The translations under genes were made by a program, and so were the position numbers. A stretch of 64,000 bases of DNA. Source: an uncultured Ruminococcus sp. GTDB lineage: Bacteria > Bacillota > Clostridia > Oscillospirales > Ruminococcaceae. The number at the start of each line of letters is the position of its first letter. Positions within the stretch are counted from its first letter, which is position 1. The notes below the pieces were generated by a model. The model did not search any database and was not told the origin of the DNA. It saw only the letters and a list, made by a program, of their open reading frames with translations. Below, in pieces: positions 25,006-33,995 of this stretch. The stretch lies in assembly GCA_934474025.1 (NCBI GenBank), contig CAKSMF010000001.1, forward strand, positions 186,001-250,000. Reading direction: 5' to 3'.

Positions 25006-26239
25006 TCAGCACAGGCTGTAAACCCTCTTTAGACATATCATTATACATCTGCTGAAAACTCCTTCCGTCATTTATTTCAAACTGCTCGTCGCCTTCTGTT
25101 GAAGAATTTTCCTTACCTGTATACTTGCTTTCATGGTCGCCTATACCTGTTGACACTCCGGCAGAAATCTTAGTAGCACATATTTTTACAATACCGTTTC
25201 GGAAACTTTCACTTTCTCTTGATGAAACAGTTATACCACAGAACGGTAAAAAAATTCTATATGCACATAATACCTGACAAAGCTGTTTTTCATGAACGTC
25301 AAGAGGATTTATTTTTGAATTATTGACAATGGGTCGCAGTCTCGGACATGATAATGATATTTCAGCATGAGGATATTTTCTTTGCAGATAATAAACGTGT
25401 AATGCACTTGCAAGAGCGTCTTTTCTGAAATCCGATAGTCCAAGTAATGCTGAACAGGCTATTCCACGCATACCGCCCATTAAAGCACGTTCCTGAGCTT
25501 CTACCCTGTATGGGAATACTCTTTTGTGTCCTAAAAGGTGAAGTTCTTCATAACGCTTGCTGTCGTAAGTTTCCTGAAAAACTGTAACATAATCTGCACC
25601 GCATTCATGAAGATATTTATAATCTTCGGTGTTTACAGGATATATTTCAAGTCCTACCATGCGGAAATACTTTCTTGCAAGTTTGCAAGCCTCTCCGATA
25701 TATTCGACACTGCTTTTAACATGACTTTCACCTGTAAGAATCAGAATTTCTTCCATGCCACTGTCGGCAATGATTTTCATTTCATGTTCAATCTGTTCCA
25801 TGTTCAATTTCATGCGTTTTATGTCGTTGTAGCAATTGAATCCGCAATATACACAATAGTTATCACAATAATTTGCTATATATAATGGGGTGAACAGATA
25901 TACAGTGTTTCCGAAATGCTTTCTTGTTTCAAGACGTGCTTTTTCTGCCATTTGTTCAAGGAAAGGTTCTGCTGACGGTGAAAGCAATGCTTTAAAATCC
26001 TCAATTGTACAGCGTTCGTGTTCAAGAGCTGATTTTACGTCCTTGGCTGTATATGAATTATAATCATAGCTTTCCATAATAGACATGATTTTTTCACGTA
26101 TATCGGAATTAATCTGTTCCATTCCGTTCATGTATTTCATATGGTCGGAGCGGACGGACGGATTATTTTCAAGTTCGTGCTTTCTTTTCAACGCACTTTC
26201 GGAAAGCTTGTCAGAATCAATAAAATAATTATTTTCCAT
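24986..26239 (-). CDS. thiH: 2-iminoacetate synthase
   Basis: A 417-residue radical-SAM enzyme cleaving tyrosine to dehydroglycine for the thiazole ring. The cluster motif is CDNYCVYCGF (C-x3-C-x2-C), preceded by LFTPLYIANY. TGESHVKSSVEYIGEA and VFQETYDSKRYEELH are typical. Presence of ThiH rather than the glycine oxidase ThiO fits an anaerobe. AAAGGAG precedes ATG 26239. Confidence 0.96.
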   Translation of the reverse strand: MENNYFIDSDKLSESALKRKHELENNPSVRSDHMKYMNGMEQINSDIREKIMSIMESYDYNSYTAKDVKSALEHERCTIEDFKALLSPSAEPFLEQMAEKARLETRKHFGNTVYLFTPLYIANYCDNYCVYCGFNCYNDIKRMKLNMEQIEHEMKIIADSGMEEILILTGESHVKSSVEYIGEACKLARKYFRMVGLEIYPVNTEDYKYLHECGADYVTVFQETYDSKRYEELHLLGHKRVFPYRVEAQERALMGGMRGIACSALLGLSDFRKDALASALHVYYLQRKYPHAEISLSCPRLRPIVNNSKINPLDVHEKQLCQVLCAYRIFLPFCGITVSSRESESFRNGIVKICATKISAGVSTGIGDHESKYTGKENSSTEGDEQFEINDGRSFQQMYNDMSKEGLQPVLNDYLYV

Positions 26240-26257
26240 CTGAAATTATCTCCTTTT

Positions 26258-27031
26258 TTAGTTGCGTAAGAATCCTGTAAGTGTATCAGAGGCGGACGCT
26301 CCTCTTGTCAGAACACGTCCCATACCGGAAATATAAGCTTTTCTGCCTGCTTCAACAGCTTGTTTGAAAGCTTCAGCCATTAACGGCAAATCACCGGCAG
26401 TTGCAAGAGCAGTATTGCACATTACAGCAGAGGCACCCATTTCCATAGCTTCACAAGCTTGTGACGGTCTGCCTATTCCCGCATCAACTATAATAGGCAA
26501 ATCTATTTCATCAATTAAAATCTGTATGAAATCTTTTGTAGAGAGTCCCTTATTTGAACCTATTGGAGACGCTAAAGGCATTACAGCAGATGCACCAGCG
26601 TTTACAAGGTCACGTGCCGTATACAAATCTGGATACATATATGGCATTACTACAAAGCCTTCTTTTGCAAGAATTTCAGTAGCCTTTACTGTTTCTGCAT
26701 TATCCGGAAGCAAATACTTACTGTCACGCATTATTTCGATTTTGACAAAGTCACCACAGCCGAGTTCTCTTGCAAGTCGGGCAATTCTTACAGCTTCATC
26801 AGCGTTTCTTGCTCCGGAAGTATTTGGCAGGAGAGTTATTCCCTTTGGTATATAGTCAAGGATATTTTCATGTTCTTTTGAATTTGCACGGCGTACAGCA
26901 AGTGTGATTATTTCTGTACCGGCATATTTTACAGCGGATTCAATCAGATTAAGGGAGTATTTTCCTGAACCTAATATAAATCTTGAATTAAATTCATGTC
27001 CGCCTATTATAAGTTTATCATTATTATCCAT
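26258..27031 (-). CDS. thiG: Thiazole synthase
   Basis: A 257-residue barrel enzyme assembling the thiazole phosphate carboxylate from DXP, ThiS-thiocarboxylate and dehydroglycine. Hallmarks: FNSRFILGSGKYS, ITLAVRRAN, LPNTSGARNADEAVRIARLA, KIEIMRDSKYLLPD (catalytic lysine region) and VDAGIGRPSQACEAMEMGA. AGGAGG precedes ATG 27031. Confidence 0.97.
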   Translation of the reverse strand: MDNNDKLIIGGHEFNSRFILGSGKYSLNLIESAVKYAGTEIITLAVRRANSKEHENILDYIPKGITLLPNTSGARNADEAVRIARLARELGCGDFVKIEIMRDSKYLLPDNAETVKATEILAKEGFVVMPYMYPDLYTARDLVNAGASAVMPLASPIGSNKGLSTKDFIQILIDEIDLPIIVDAGIGRPSQACEAMEMGASAVMCNTALATAGDLPLMAEAFKQAVEAGRKAYISGMGRVLTRGASASDTLTGFLRN

Positions 27032-27048
27032 AAATAAAAAACCTCCTT

Positions 27049-27663
27049 TTAGATGTCAAGTTTTCCTGCAATAATGCGTAATATCATATTTGCCTGATGT
27101 CCTGCACAAACCATTACTCTTGATGCAAATAGTCCGTTTCCGTCTGCAACATCGCTTTTACCGTCTCCGCAAAGATAGAAATTCTTCATTACCCGACGAG
27201 TAGTTATAGAATTTGCAGATTCAAGACCAGCCATTCCAGAACCGCCTACAATGTACTTTTCAGGAAAGTTTTCCAGAACGCTGTTTACAAGAGTTGCTTT
27301 GGATTCGGGATTGTCAAAAGCTTCACAGATGATATCATCGTTTTTGAGAATTTCTGGAATATTATTCTCGTCAAGTCTGATATTCTCGGAAACAATACGG
27401 CAATAAGGAGCAATTCTATGAAGATTGATTGTCATTGCATCAGTTTTATAGAGTCCGATTTGTTCCGCAAAGTATTGTTGACGGTTGAGATTTGATATAT
27501 CAACTCTGTCAAAATCCATTATATGAAGTTGTCCAATGCCAGCACGTGCCAATGCTATGGCAATATTTGAACCAAGTCCACCTATTCCGCATATAGCAAC
27601 TTTTGCAGATGATAGCTTTTCTTGTAATACTTTTCCATGGCGTTCGGCAAGTGCATTGAACAT
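27049..27663 (-). CDS. thiF: ThiS adenylyltransferase
   Basis: A 204-residue E1-like enzyme adenylating the ThiS C-terminus. The ATP site AICGIGGLGSNIAIALARAG, the arginine pair region FDRVDISNLNRQQYF and ICEAFDNPESKA mark the family; the zinc cysteines of longer MoeB-type relatives are absent, as in the short clostridial ThiF. The first in-frame ATG is 27663, but eight or more further upstream codons (reading IIPSENE) look like the conserved N-terminus of this group and sit directly after AGGAGG. No ATG/GTG/TTG exists there, so the true start may be a rare ATA or ATT codon. Confidence 0.9.
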   Translation of the reverse strand: MFNALAERHGKVLQEKLSSAKVAICGIGGLGSNIAIALARAGIGQLHIMDFDRVDISNLNRQQYFAEQIGLYKTDAMTINLHRIAPYCRIVSENIRLDENNIPEILKNDDIICEAFDNPESKATLVNSVLENFPEKYIVGGSGMAGLESANSITTRRVMKNFYLCGDGKSDVADGNGLFASRVMVCAGHQANMILRIIAGKLDI

Positions 27664-27689
27664 TTCGTTTTCAGATGGTATTATAAAAA

Positions 27690-27881
27690 TCAGCCTCCTC
27701 CTACAAAACGTACTATTTCAATTGTGTCACCGTCAGAAATTTCTGTATTTCCGTATTTTGACTTAGAAACTATATTATAGTTAAGTTCAACTGCAACACG
27801 TTTTTCATTGTATTCAAGAACTTCAAGCAATTGTGAGACTGTTCCTGAAAAATTCATTTTTTCTCCGTTTACTGTTATCAT
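27690..27881 (-). CDS. thiS: Sulfur carrier protein
   Basis: A 63-residue ubiquitin-like sulfur carrier. It begins MITVNGEKMNF and ends VRFVGGG, providing the terminal Gly-Gly that ThiF activates and that becomes a thiocarboxylate. AAAGGAGG precedes ATG 27881. It is the first gene after the TPP riboswitch. Confidence 0.94.
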   Translation of the reverse strand: MITVNGEKMNFSGTVSQLLEVLEYNEKRVAVELNYNIVSKSKYGNTEISDGDTIEIVRFVGGG

Positions 27882-27964
27882 GATTACACCTCCTTTAATA
27901 ATTTTTCTTTTTTAAGTGGAATATATTCATAGATGATATATTTTCTATATTAAATACAAATAAA

Positions 27965-27996
27965 AAGGAGAATTGCAAATAAATGCAGTTCCCCTA
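27965..27996 (-). terminator. TPP-riboswitch expression-platform terminator
   Basis: On the minus strand GGGAACTGCA pairs with TGCAATTCTCC around a six-base loop, then CTTTTTATT. It lies between the aptamer and thiS, as expected for transcriptional control. Confidence 0.85.
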
Positions 27997-28004
27997 TAAA
28001 ATCA

Positions 28005-28096
28005 AAGGTCTTCCTGCACCGGTATTATCCGTATCAGGTTCAAAGGGTCGGAATGTATAATTCCCTCTCAGCGTTTACTGAACGCTCCCCTGACTT
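28005..28096 (-). promoter_or_regulatory. TPP riboswitch
   Basis: The minus strand carries the THI-box signatures GGGGAGCG...CGCTGAGAGGG, GACCCTTTGAACCTGAT and CGGATAATACCGGTGCAGGAA in the correct order. High thiamine pyrophosphate should fold the aptamer and permit the terminator just downstream, shutting off the eight thi genes. The aptamer begins only about 5 nt after the metG stop. Confidence 0.96.
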
Positions 28097-28100
28097 AAAT

Positions 28101-30104
28101 TTAATTTTCTTTGTTTTCAAACTGGCTTTCATGACGTGTAAAGAAATCTGTGCGAGGTGGCAGGAATTTAAGCTTGTGGTTTTCGCCTGTGAAATAGGTG
28201 AGTGGTTCAAGAATAGTATTCCATGACCATATACGTTCATCAACGTCAAGATATTCACGGAGTTTTTCTGTGCCGAAAGGTGCTAACGGGTGCAATAATA
28301 CGCCTGCTATTCTAATCATATAGAAAAGATTTGCAAGAGCCTGTGAAAGTTTTTCCTTGTCATCGGAATCCACTATAATATTTTTGGACATATATTTACT
28401 GCCGTTTCTTATATAACTATCAAGGACATATGTACACTGGTGGAATGCAAATTTTGACATATGGCGTTCAAATTCAAGTACAGCTTTTTCAGCTTCCTGT
28501 ACGAATTTTTCTTCCGGTGCAACGGACGGCATTATTCCGTCCAATTCCTTTTGAGTTGTATAGAATGCAGTACGTATCATTCTGTTAAATACATTTGAAA
28601 GCAACAGACCGTCTTTTACAACTGGGTCACTGTCTTCGGGTTTTGCAAGTGGATTGTATGGCTTTGGCATGAAACTTACTGAACGTTGTCCAAGTCCGAG
28701 ACCGAGCCAGTGCATACGAAGCTGTTCTGGAGTGTAATAGTTTAATAAATCATCTGCCATAGGTGGCTTTACGTCACCAGAACTGGAAGCTTTCTTATCA
28801 AGGAAAAGTATATGATGATTTGCAACAATAACAGGCATTTGAAGTTCGCCGTCTGCTGGATTGGAAGTTTTTTCAGAATTTTCTTGTTGTGCAATCCACA
28901 TAGCAGGTTCAGCAATTCCATAGAAATAAATGTTGTCCTGTCCGATAAACTGATATACTTTAGAATCTTTACTGCACCAGTATTTTTTCCAGTCTTCACG
29001 AGGTTTACCGATTTTTTCAAGATAAGTCTGTGTGAATGATATAGGAGCCCAAAGAGATTCAGGCCATACCCAGACAGTTAAACCTTTTTCACCGTCCATT
29101 ACGGGAGCAGGAACGCCCCATTCAATATTGCCTGTCAGTCTGAATGGTACGAGAGTTTTTCCGGTACGATAACGTATGCCGTTTTCTGTAAGAATTTTAC
29201 AAGCTTTATCGCAATCTGACAACTTTTTAAATTCTATTGTAAATGATGGCTTTTTCTTTTCCTCAATGTAAGTATGTTCAGGCATACTATCCTTGAGCTG
29301 ATTGTATTTTTCTTCAAATTCACGCTTCACATAAATTACAGGCGGTTTAAGAAATTCAGAAATAGTTTTCCAGACAACAGGGCGGATTGATTTATCTTTT
29401 TTCATATCCTCAACCCATTCCTGTAAAAGCTTTTCATAATCTCTTAACTTGAAATACCAGTTTGTAACAGGTTTCATAGTAGGTTTTTCACCGGTAAGAG
29501 TGCTTATAGGATTTATAAGGTTTTCGGGCATATACTGATGACCTAAGTCGCATTCGTCTGCATATCCTTTTTCAGAAGTACAGCCTTCAACCGGACATTT
29601 TCCTATAACCTGTCTGCCATTGAGGAACATTCCTGCTTTTTCGTCAAAAAACTGCATTGTAGTTATTTTGTCAAGCTGACCTTTTTTATACAATGAACTT
29701 ATAAACCAGTCTGTAACTTCTGCGTGTATTTCCTTAGAACGACCCAGTCCGGAAGCTCCGAATAAATTTGGTGATATCCCGTAAGCATCAAGGGTTTCCT
29801 GCTGTTTATCGTGATTGCGTTGTACAAAGTCTTCAAGACTGCCGTTAAATTCGCCTTTATTGACTTTAACTCTCCAGCCCTCTGCAATAGGAGAACCATA
29901 GCAATCTGTACCGCCTACAAAAATAACGTTTTCTTTTCCTATACGGTCACGAAGAAATCTTGCATAAGCATCAGCAAAAACAAACATTCCGCCGACATGA
30001 CCAAAATGAAGTTCTTTGTTTCCATAAGGCATACCGCCGGTAACGATTGCACGTTTTGGAAATTCCGGTCTTGGTATTACAAAATCCTTTTTCTTTTCTG
30101 ACAT
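28101..30104 (-). CDS. metG: Methionyl-tRNA synthetase
   Basis: A 667-residue class I aminoacyl-tRNA synthetase of the MetG type. N-terminal VTGGMPYGNKELHFGH contains the HIGH-equivalent HFGH; a cysteine zinc knuckle lies around CPVEGCTSEKGYADECD. The tRNA/anticodon region follows without a C-terminal tRNA-binding domain. The second signature is unusual: where KMSKS is expected the sequence is LDKKASSSGDVKPP. The middle contains an additional segment around REFEEKYNQLKD before VPFRLTGNIEWGVPAP. GAGGTAA precedes ATG 30104. It follows gltX by 15 nt and precedes the thi riboswitch. Confidence 0.88.
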   Translation of the reverse strand: MSEKKKDFVIPRPEFPKRAIVTGGMPYGNKELHFGHVGGMFVFADAYARFLRDRIGKENVIFVGGTDCYGSPIAEGWRVKVNKGEFNGSLEDFVQRNHDKQQETLDAYGISPNLFGASGLGRSKEIHAEVTDWFISSLYKKGQLDKITTMQFFDEKAGMFLNGRQVIGKCPVEGCTSEKGYADECDLGHQYMPENLINPISTLTGEKPTMKPVTNWYFKLRDYEKLLQEWVEDMKKDKSIRPVVWKTISEFLKPPVIYVKREFEEKYNQLKDSMPEHTYIEEKKKPSFTIEFKKLSDCDKACKILTENGIRYRTGKTLVPFRLTGNIEWGVPAPVMDGEKGLTVWVWPESLWAPISFTQTYLEKIGKPREDWKKYWCSKDSKVYQFIGQDNIYFYGIAEPAMWIAQQENSEKTSNPADGELQMPVIVANHHILFLDKKASSSGDVKPPMADDLLNYYTPEQLRMHWLGLGLGQRSVSFMPKPYNPLAKPEDSDPVVKDGLLLSNVFNRMIRTAFYTTQKELDGIMPSVAPEEKFVQEAEKAVLEFERHMSKFAFHQCTYVLDSYIRNGSKYMSKNIIVDSDDKEKLSQALANLFYMIRIAGVLLHPLAPFGTEKLREYLDVDERIWSWNTILEPLTYFTGENHKLKFLPPRTDFFTRHESQFENKEN

Positions 30105-30119
30105 AAATAAATTACCTCT

Positions 30120-31757
30120 TTATATCCATTTTTCGAGTCTTTTTCTAACTATTTCCTCGCCGAGAACATGAGATACTTCCCATATATCCGGAGCGTTAGC
30201 ACGTCCTGTGAGAGCTATTCTCAACATATTTGTAATGTTTATAATGCTTCCTTTGTACTGGTCGGGATTTTTCTTGAAATCCTTTGGTTTTACTGCAAAT
30301 CCGAGTTCCTGAGTAATTTCCTTTACCTTTGTAAACCATTCAGAAGATTCATCAGCGTGGTTATAAGTTTCGAGATAACGGGCAAAGAAAGTTTTTCTTG
30401 TATCGTCATCATATTCAACTGACATTTCGTCTTCAAACTTGAAAGTTTCGTCATACCAGAAACTCATGAAATCACAAGCTTGTTTCCATGTTTCAAGGTC
30501 TTTACGGGGCTTGTTTCCGCCTTTTCCTACGTTGAGGGCTGAAAGAGTTCTTTCAGGATATTTTTTAATGAGTTCTGCAAATTCCTGATTATATTTTTCA
30601 CACCATTCAAGCCACTTACTATAAACCTGTTCAGCAGTCATATGACATATAACATTCTTAGAAATGTCACGAAGTTTATCGAGGTCAACCAATGCACCTG
30701 ATATTGACATTTTTTCGAGAGTATACGGAAATTCCTTATAATCTGTATCAGGATTAGCAAGTCTCCATTCCTCAAAGTTGGAGTTGAGAAGAGTAAGCAG
30801 AAATTCCCATACAGCATCCTGAGATATTCCCTCTTGCTGATAGTATGATAAAGCAAGTTCAGGGTCTTTTCTCTTGGAAAGTTTACGTTTGCTTTCTCCG
30901 TCCATCTTCATGAGTGTTGCAGTATGGCAGTAAATAGGCTGTTTCCAACCGAGAGTATTAAACAATTCCACGTGCATTGGAAGTGATGATAACCATTCTT
31001 CGCCTCTGATAACGTGAGTTGAATGCATAAAATGGTCATCTATAACGTGTGCAAAGTGATAAGTAGGTATTCCGTCACTCTTTAAAAGAACGAAATCCAT
31101 ATTATTTCTTGGCATTTCAAGCTTACCTCTTACAGCATCTTCAACAGTTATATATTCGTCTGTCTGAACTCCCTTATAACGAAGTACCCATGATTTATTT
31201 TGTGAGATATTTTCCTTAATCTGTTCTATTGTAAGATTTCTGCTCTTTTCGGCATATTTTCCGTAAATTCCAGGGTTTTCCTTGTTGCTTGTCTGCTGTT
31301 CACGAATAGCATTGAGTTCATTTTCTGTAAGGAAACATGGATAAGCTTTACCTTGTTTAACAAGCTCTTTTGCAAATACCTGATAAATATTTTTTCTTTG
31401 TCTCTGGCGGTAAGGTGCATAATTTCCGTTGTCACCGTCGGCAGTTGCACCTTCATCAAAGTTAACTCCAAAATAAGCCATTGCATTTATGAGAGTTTCA
31501 ACAGCTCCTTCGACTTCACGTTTCTGGTCAGTATCTTCGATACGCAGATAAAAAACGCCTTGTGACTGGTGAGCAAGTCTTTCAGCGATAATAGCATTGT
31601 AAAGATTTCCGAGGTGAACAAAACCTGTCGGACTTGGTCCTATACGTGTAACACAAGCACCGTCAGGTAAATTTCTTTCTGGGAAACGCTTTATAATATC
31701 TTCCGGAGTATCTTTTATATCCGGAAAGAGAAACTCTGCAAGCTGGTTATAATCCAT
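30120..31757 (-). CDS. gltX: Glutamyl-tRNA synthetase
   Basis: A 545-residue class Ic synthetase charging tRNA-Glu. It shows RIGPSPTGFVHLGNLYNA (HIGH-type motif as HLGN), FYLRIEDTDQKR, THVIRGEEWL and the KMSKS-type motif KRKLSKRKDPE. Length is typical. AAAAAGGATT precedes ATG 31757. It is the first gene of a gltX-metG unit; its leader includes a minimal copy of the dispersed repeat. A Gln-tRNA amidotransferase cannot be judged from this window. Confidence 0.96.
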   Translation of the reverse strand: MDYNQLAEFLFPDIKDTPEDIIKRFPERNLPDGACVTRIGPSPTGFVHLGNLYNAIIAERLAHQSQGVFYLRIEDTDQKREVEGAVETLINAMAYFGVNFDEGATADGDNGNYAPYRQRQRKNIYQVFAKELVKQGKAYPCFLTENELNAIREQQTSNKENPGIYGKYAEKSRNLTIEQIKENISQNKSWVLRYKGVQTDEYITVEDAVRGKLEMPRNNMDFVLLKSDGIPTYHFAHVIDDHFMHSTHVIRGEEWLSSLPMHVELFNTLGWKQPIYCHTATLMKMDGESKRKLSKRKDPELALSYYQQEGISQDAVWEFLLTLLNSNFEEWRLANPDTDYKEFPYTLEKMSISGALVDLDKLRDISKNVICHMTAEQVYSKWLEWCEKYNQEFAELIKKYPERTLSALNVGKGGNKPRKDLETWKQACDFMSFWYDETFKFEDEMSVEYDDDTRKTFFARYLETYNHADESSEWFTKVKEITQELGFAVKPKDFKKNPDQYKGSIINITNMLRIALTGRANAPDIWEVSHVLGEEIVRKRLEKWI

Positions 31758-31791
31758 TCAAAATCAATCCTTTTTAAAAATTTTGTATTTG

Positions 31792-31840
31792 CTTCAATCC
31801 ACATATAGAGGTGGGAGAATTTTTTTGATACTTATTAAAG
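31792..31840 (-). repeat. Dispersed TTGAAA-tailed repeat, copy 6 (minimal form)
   Basis: Minus strand: head CTTTAATAAGTATC, AAAATTCTCCCACC, CTCTATA, then immediately TGTGGATTGAAG. The head matches copies at 57075 and 63816, the tail matches their 3' ends, and the roughly 100-nt middle is missing. It forms the first half of the gltX leader and begins at the -10 box. Confidence 0.65.
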
Positions 31841-31867
31841 TATAGCACATAAAAAAATATTTGTCAA
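31839..31867 (-). promoter_or_regulatory. gltX-metG promoter
   Basis: Minus strand TTGACA (31867-31862), 17-nt spacer, TATACT (31844-31839). Confidence 0.8.
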
Positions 31868-31890
31868 TAACTGCATTTCTTTAAAAAAAG

Positions 31891-31919
31891 TGGACAAAAA
31901 TATAATTCCATGATATAAT
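31891..31919 (+). promoter_or_regulatory. Promoter of M42 peptidase operon
   Basis: TGGACA (31891-31896), 17-nt spacer, TATAAT (31914-31919), divergent from the gltX promoter. Confidence 0.78.
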
Positions 31920-31965
31920 AAAAGTATGTGACAAAAATTCATAACAATGAAAGGAATTTGTTTGT

Positions 31966-32976
31966 ATGGATATTAAAGAAACTCTTTTTAAGCTGTCAGA
32001 AACTTCAGGAGCTTCCGGAAGTGAAAGTCCGGTTTCTGAAATAGCTTTGAATATGCTTAGAAAATATTGTCCCGATGCTGAGATTGTGAATGGTAATGTT
32101 ATAGGACATTTCGGCAAGTTTTGTGAAAATCTTCCGTCATTGGTTCTTGATGCTCATATTGACCAGATAGGAATGATTGTTACTTACATAACAGATGACG
32201 GATTTATTAAAGTCGGAAATCTTGGTGGTATTGACCGTAGATTGTTACCAGCTCAACCCGTTGTGATTCACGGAAACAGGGATTTAAAAGGTGTAATATG
32301 TTCAGTACCTCCGCACCTTTCAGACGGTTCAAATGGCGTACCTAAATTTGATGATATAGCAATAGATACAGGATTTTCAAAAGATGAACTTGAAAGCATA
32401 GTTTCGCTTGGCGATACAGTGACTTTTGATGTAAAGTGCAAAGAATTACTTAATAACTGTGTTACCGGAGGTGCGTTGGACGACAGAAGCGGAATAACTT
32501 CAATTCTTTATGCTCTTGAACTGCTTAAAGAACAAAAAACAGCATATAATGTAACTGTTATCTTTTCAACTCAGGAGGAACTCGGTGAACGTGGTGCAAA
32601 AATAGGAGCGTTTGAAATAAATCCTGATATAGCTTTGGCAGTAGATGTAAGTTTTGCATATATGCACGGTGAAAATGAAATGAAATGCGGTAAACTCGGA
32701 AAGGGTGCAATGATTGGTATATCTCCGTCATTGTCAAGAGAAATTTCCGATGGTCTTATAAATACTGCAAAAAATGCAAATATTCCATATCAGATTGAAG
32801 TAATGAACGGTCTTACTTCTACAAATGCTGACCAGTATTCAGTAAGCCGTGACGGTGCAAAAGCTTGTACAGTATCCATTCCGCTTAGAAATATGCATAC
32901 TCCGGTTGAAGTCATTTCACTTGATGATGTGAAATTTACAAGCGAACTTCTTGCGGAATTTATAAAGGAGGCATAA
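31966..32976 (+). CDS. M42 family aminopeptidase 1
   Basis: A 336-residue cytoplasmic metallopeptidase of the M42 (glutamyl aminopeptidase/endoglucanase-like) family, which forms large dodecameric shells that trim peptides. Two-zinc ligands are visible: LDAHIDQIG, GGALDDRSG, STQEELGERGA, an aspartate in ALAVDVSF and the terminal RNMHTPVE histidine. GAAAGGAA precedes ATG 31966. It is followed after 2 nt by a second M42 gene; related M42 subunits sometimes co-assemble. Confidence 0.93.
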   Translation: MDIKETLFKLSETSGASGSESPVSEIALNMLRKYCPDAEIVNGNVIGHFGKFCENLPSLVLDAHIDQIGMIVTYITDDGFIKVGNLGGIDRRLLPAQPVVIHGNRDLKGVICSVPPHLSDGSNGVPKFDDIAIDTGFSKDELESIVSLGDTVTFDVKCKELLNNCVTGGALDDRSGITSILYALELLKEQKTAYNVTVIFSTQEELGERGAKIGAFEINPDIALAVDVSFAYMHGENEMKCGKLGKGAMIGISPSLSREISDGLINTAKNANIPYQIEVMNGLTSTNADQYSVSRDGAKACTVSIPLRNMHTPVEVISLDDVKFTSELLAEFIKEA

Positions 32977-32978
32977 TT

Positions 32979-33995
32979 ATGAAGGATTTATTAAAAGAAC
33001 TTTGTCTTGCAGACAGTGTTTCCGGTGATGAATCGGCAATCCGTGAAATTATAATTGAAAAAATAAAAAATTTGTGTGAATATAGAATTGACCCGCTTGG
33101 AAATCTTATTTGTTTCCGTAAGGGTAAGAAAACTTCTGATAAAAAAGTTATGATTTGTGCTCATATGGACGAAGTGGGATTCATAGTTACCGGAATATTT
33201 CCGGACGGCACACTTGCATTTGATATGGTGGGAGGAGTTGATGCTTCCGTAACTATTGGCAGACAAGTGAAAGTCGGAAAAAATCATCTGCATGGTGTAG
33301 TAGGTTCAACGGCTGTGCATAATCTTTCAAAAGAACAGCGTGAAAAAGCTCCTCAAATGAAGAATTTATGCATTGATATAGGAGCAAATGACAAAGAAGA
33401 CGCTGAAAAATATGTATCACTTGGAGATTGTGTATATTTTGATTCAGAATTTACAGAATCCGGAAATCATATAAAATCAAAGGCAATTGATGACAGAGCA
33501 GGTTGTGCTATGATGATACGTCTTATTGAGGAACAACCTGAATATGATACATATTTTGTATTTAACGTTCAGGAAGAAATAGGTCTGAGAGGTTCAAGAG
33601 TATCTGCATTTTCTGTACAACCGGATTTTGCAATAGTTCTTGAATCCACAACTGCATCTGATATTGACGGAGTGAACGGAAATAAAAAAGTTTGTTCGCT
33701 TGGAAAGGGTGCTGTTGTGTCATTCATGGACAGAAGCACTGTTTATGATAAGGAATTATATAAATTGGCTTTTGAGGTCGCTCGTGAAAATGCTCTTCCA
33801 TGTCAGACTAAAACCATGATTGCAGGCGGAAACGATGCCGGAGTAATTCACCTTACCGGAAAAGGTATCCGTACTATTGCTGTTTCAGTGCCGTGTAGAT
33901 ATCTTCATTCTGCATCATGCATAATAAATGGGGAAGACTTTGAAAATTCCTATATCCTTGTCAAAAAGCTTGCTGAAAGGATTCATACATTATGA
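32979..33995 (+). CDS. M42 family aminopeptidase 2
   Basis: A 338-residue M42 paralogue with full metal site: CAHMDEVGF, KAIDDRAGC, NVQEEIGLRGS, LESTTASD and RYLHSASC. It differs enough from its neighbour to suggest different peptide preference. AAAGGAGG precedes ATG 32979. The stop overlaps the next gene by 4 nt. Confidence 0.93.
   Translation: MKDLLKELCLADSVSGDESAIREIIIEKIKNLCEYRIDPLGNLICFRKGKKTSDKKVMICAHMDEVGFIVTGIFPDGTLAFDMVGGVDASVTIGRQVKVGKNHLHGVVGSTAVHNLSKEQREKAPQMKNLCIDIGANDKEDAEKYVSLGDCVYFDSEFTESGNHIKSKAIDDRAGCAMMIRLIEEQPEYDTYFVFNVQEEIGLRGSRVSAFSVQPDFAIVLESTTASDIDGVNGNKKVCSLGKGAVVSFMDRSTVYDKELYKLAFEVARENALPCQTKTMIAGGNDAGVIHLTGKGIRTIAVSVPCRYLHSASCIINGEDFENSYILVKKLAERIHTL

Noticed and set aside
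25538..25885. 115-codon plus-strand frame inside thiH
   Set aside because: Antisense shadow; phenylalanine-rich translation typical of the reverse strand of AT-rich genes.
26364..26855. 163-codon plus-strand frame inside thiG
   Set aside because: Antisense shadow of a highly conserved gene.
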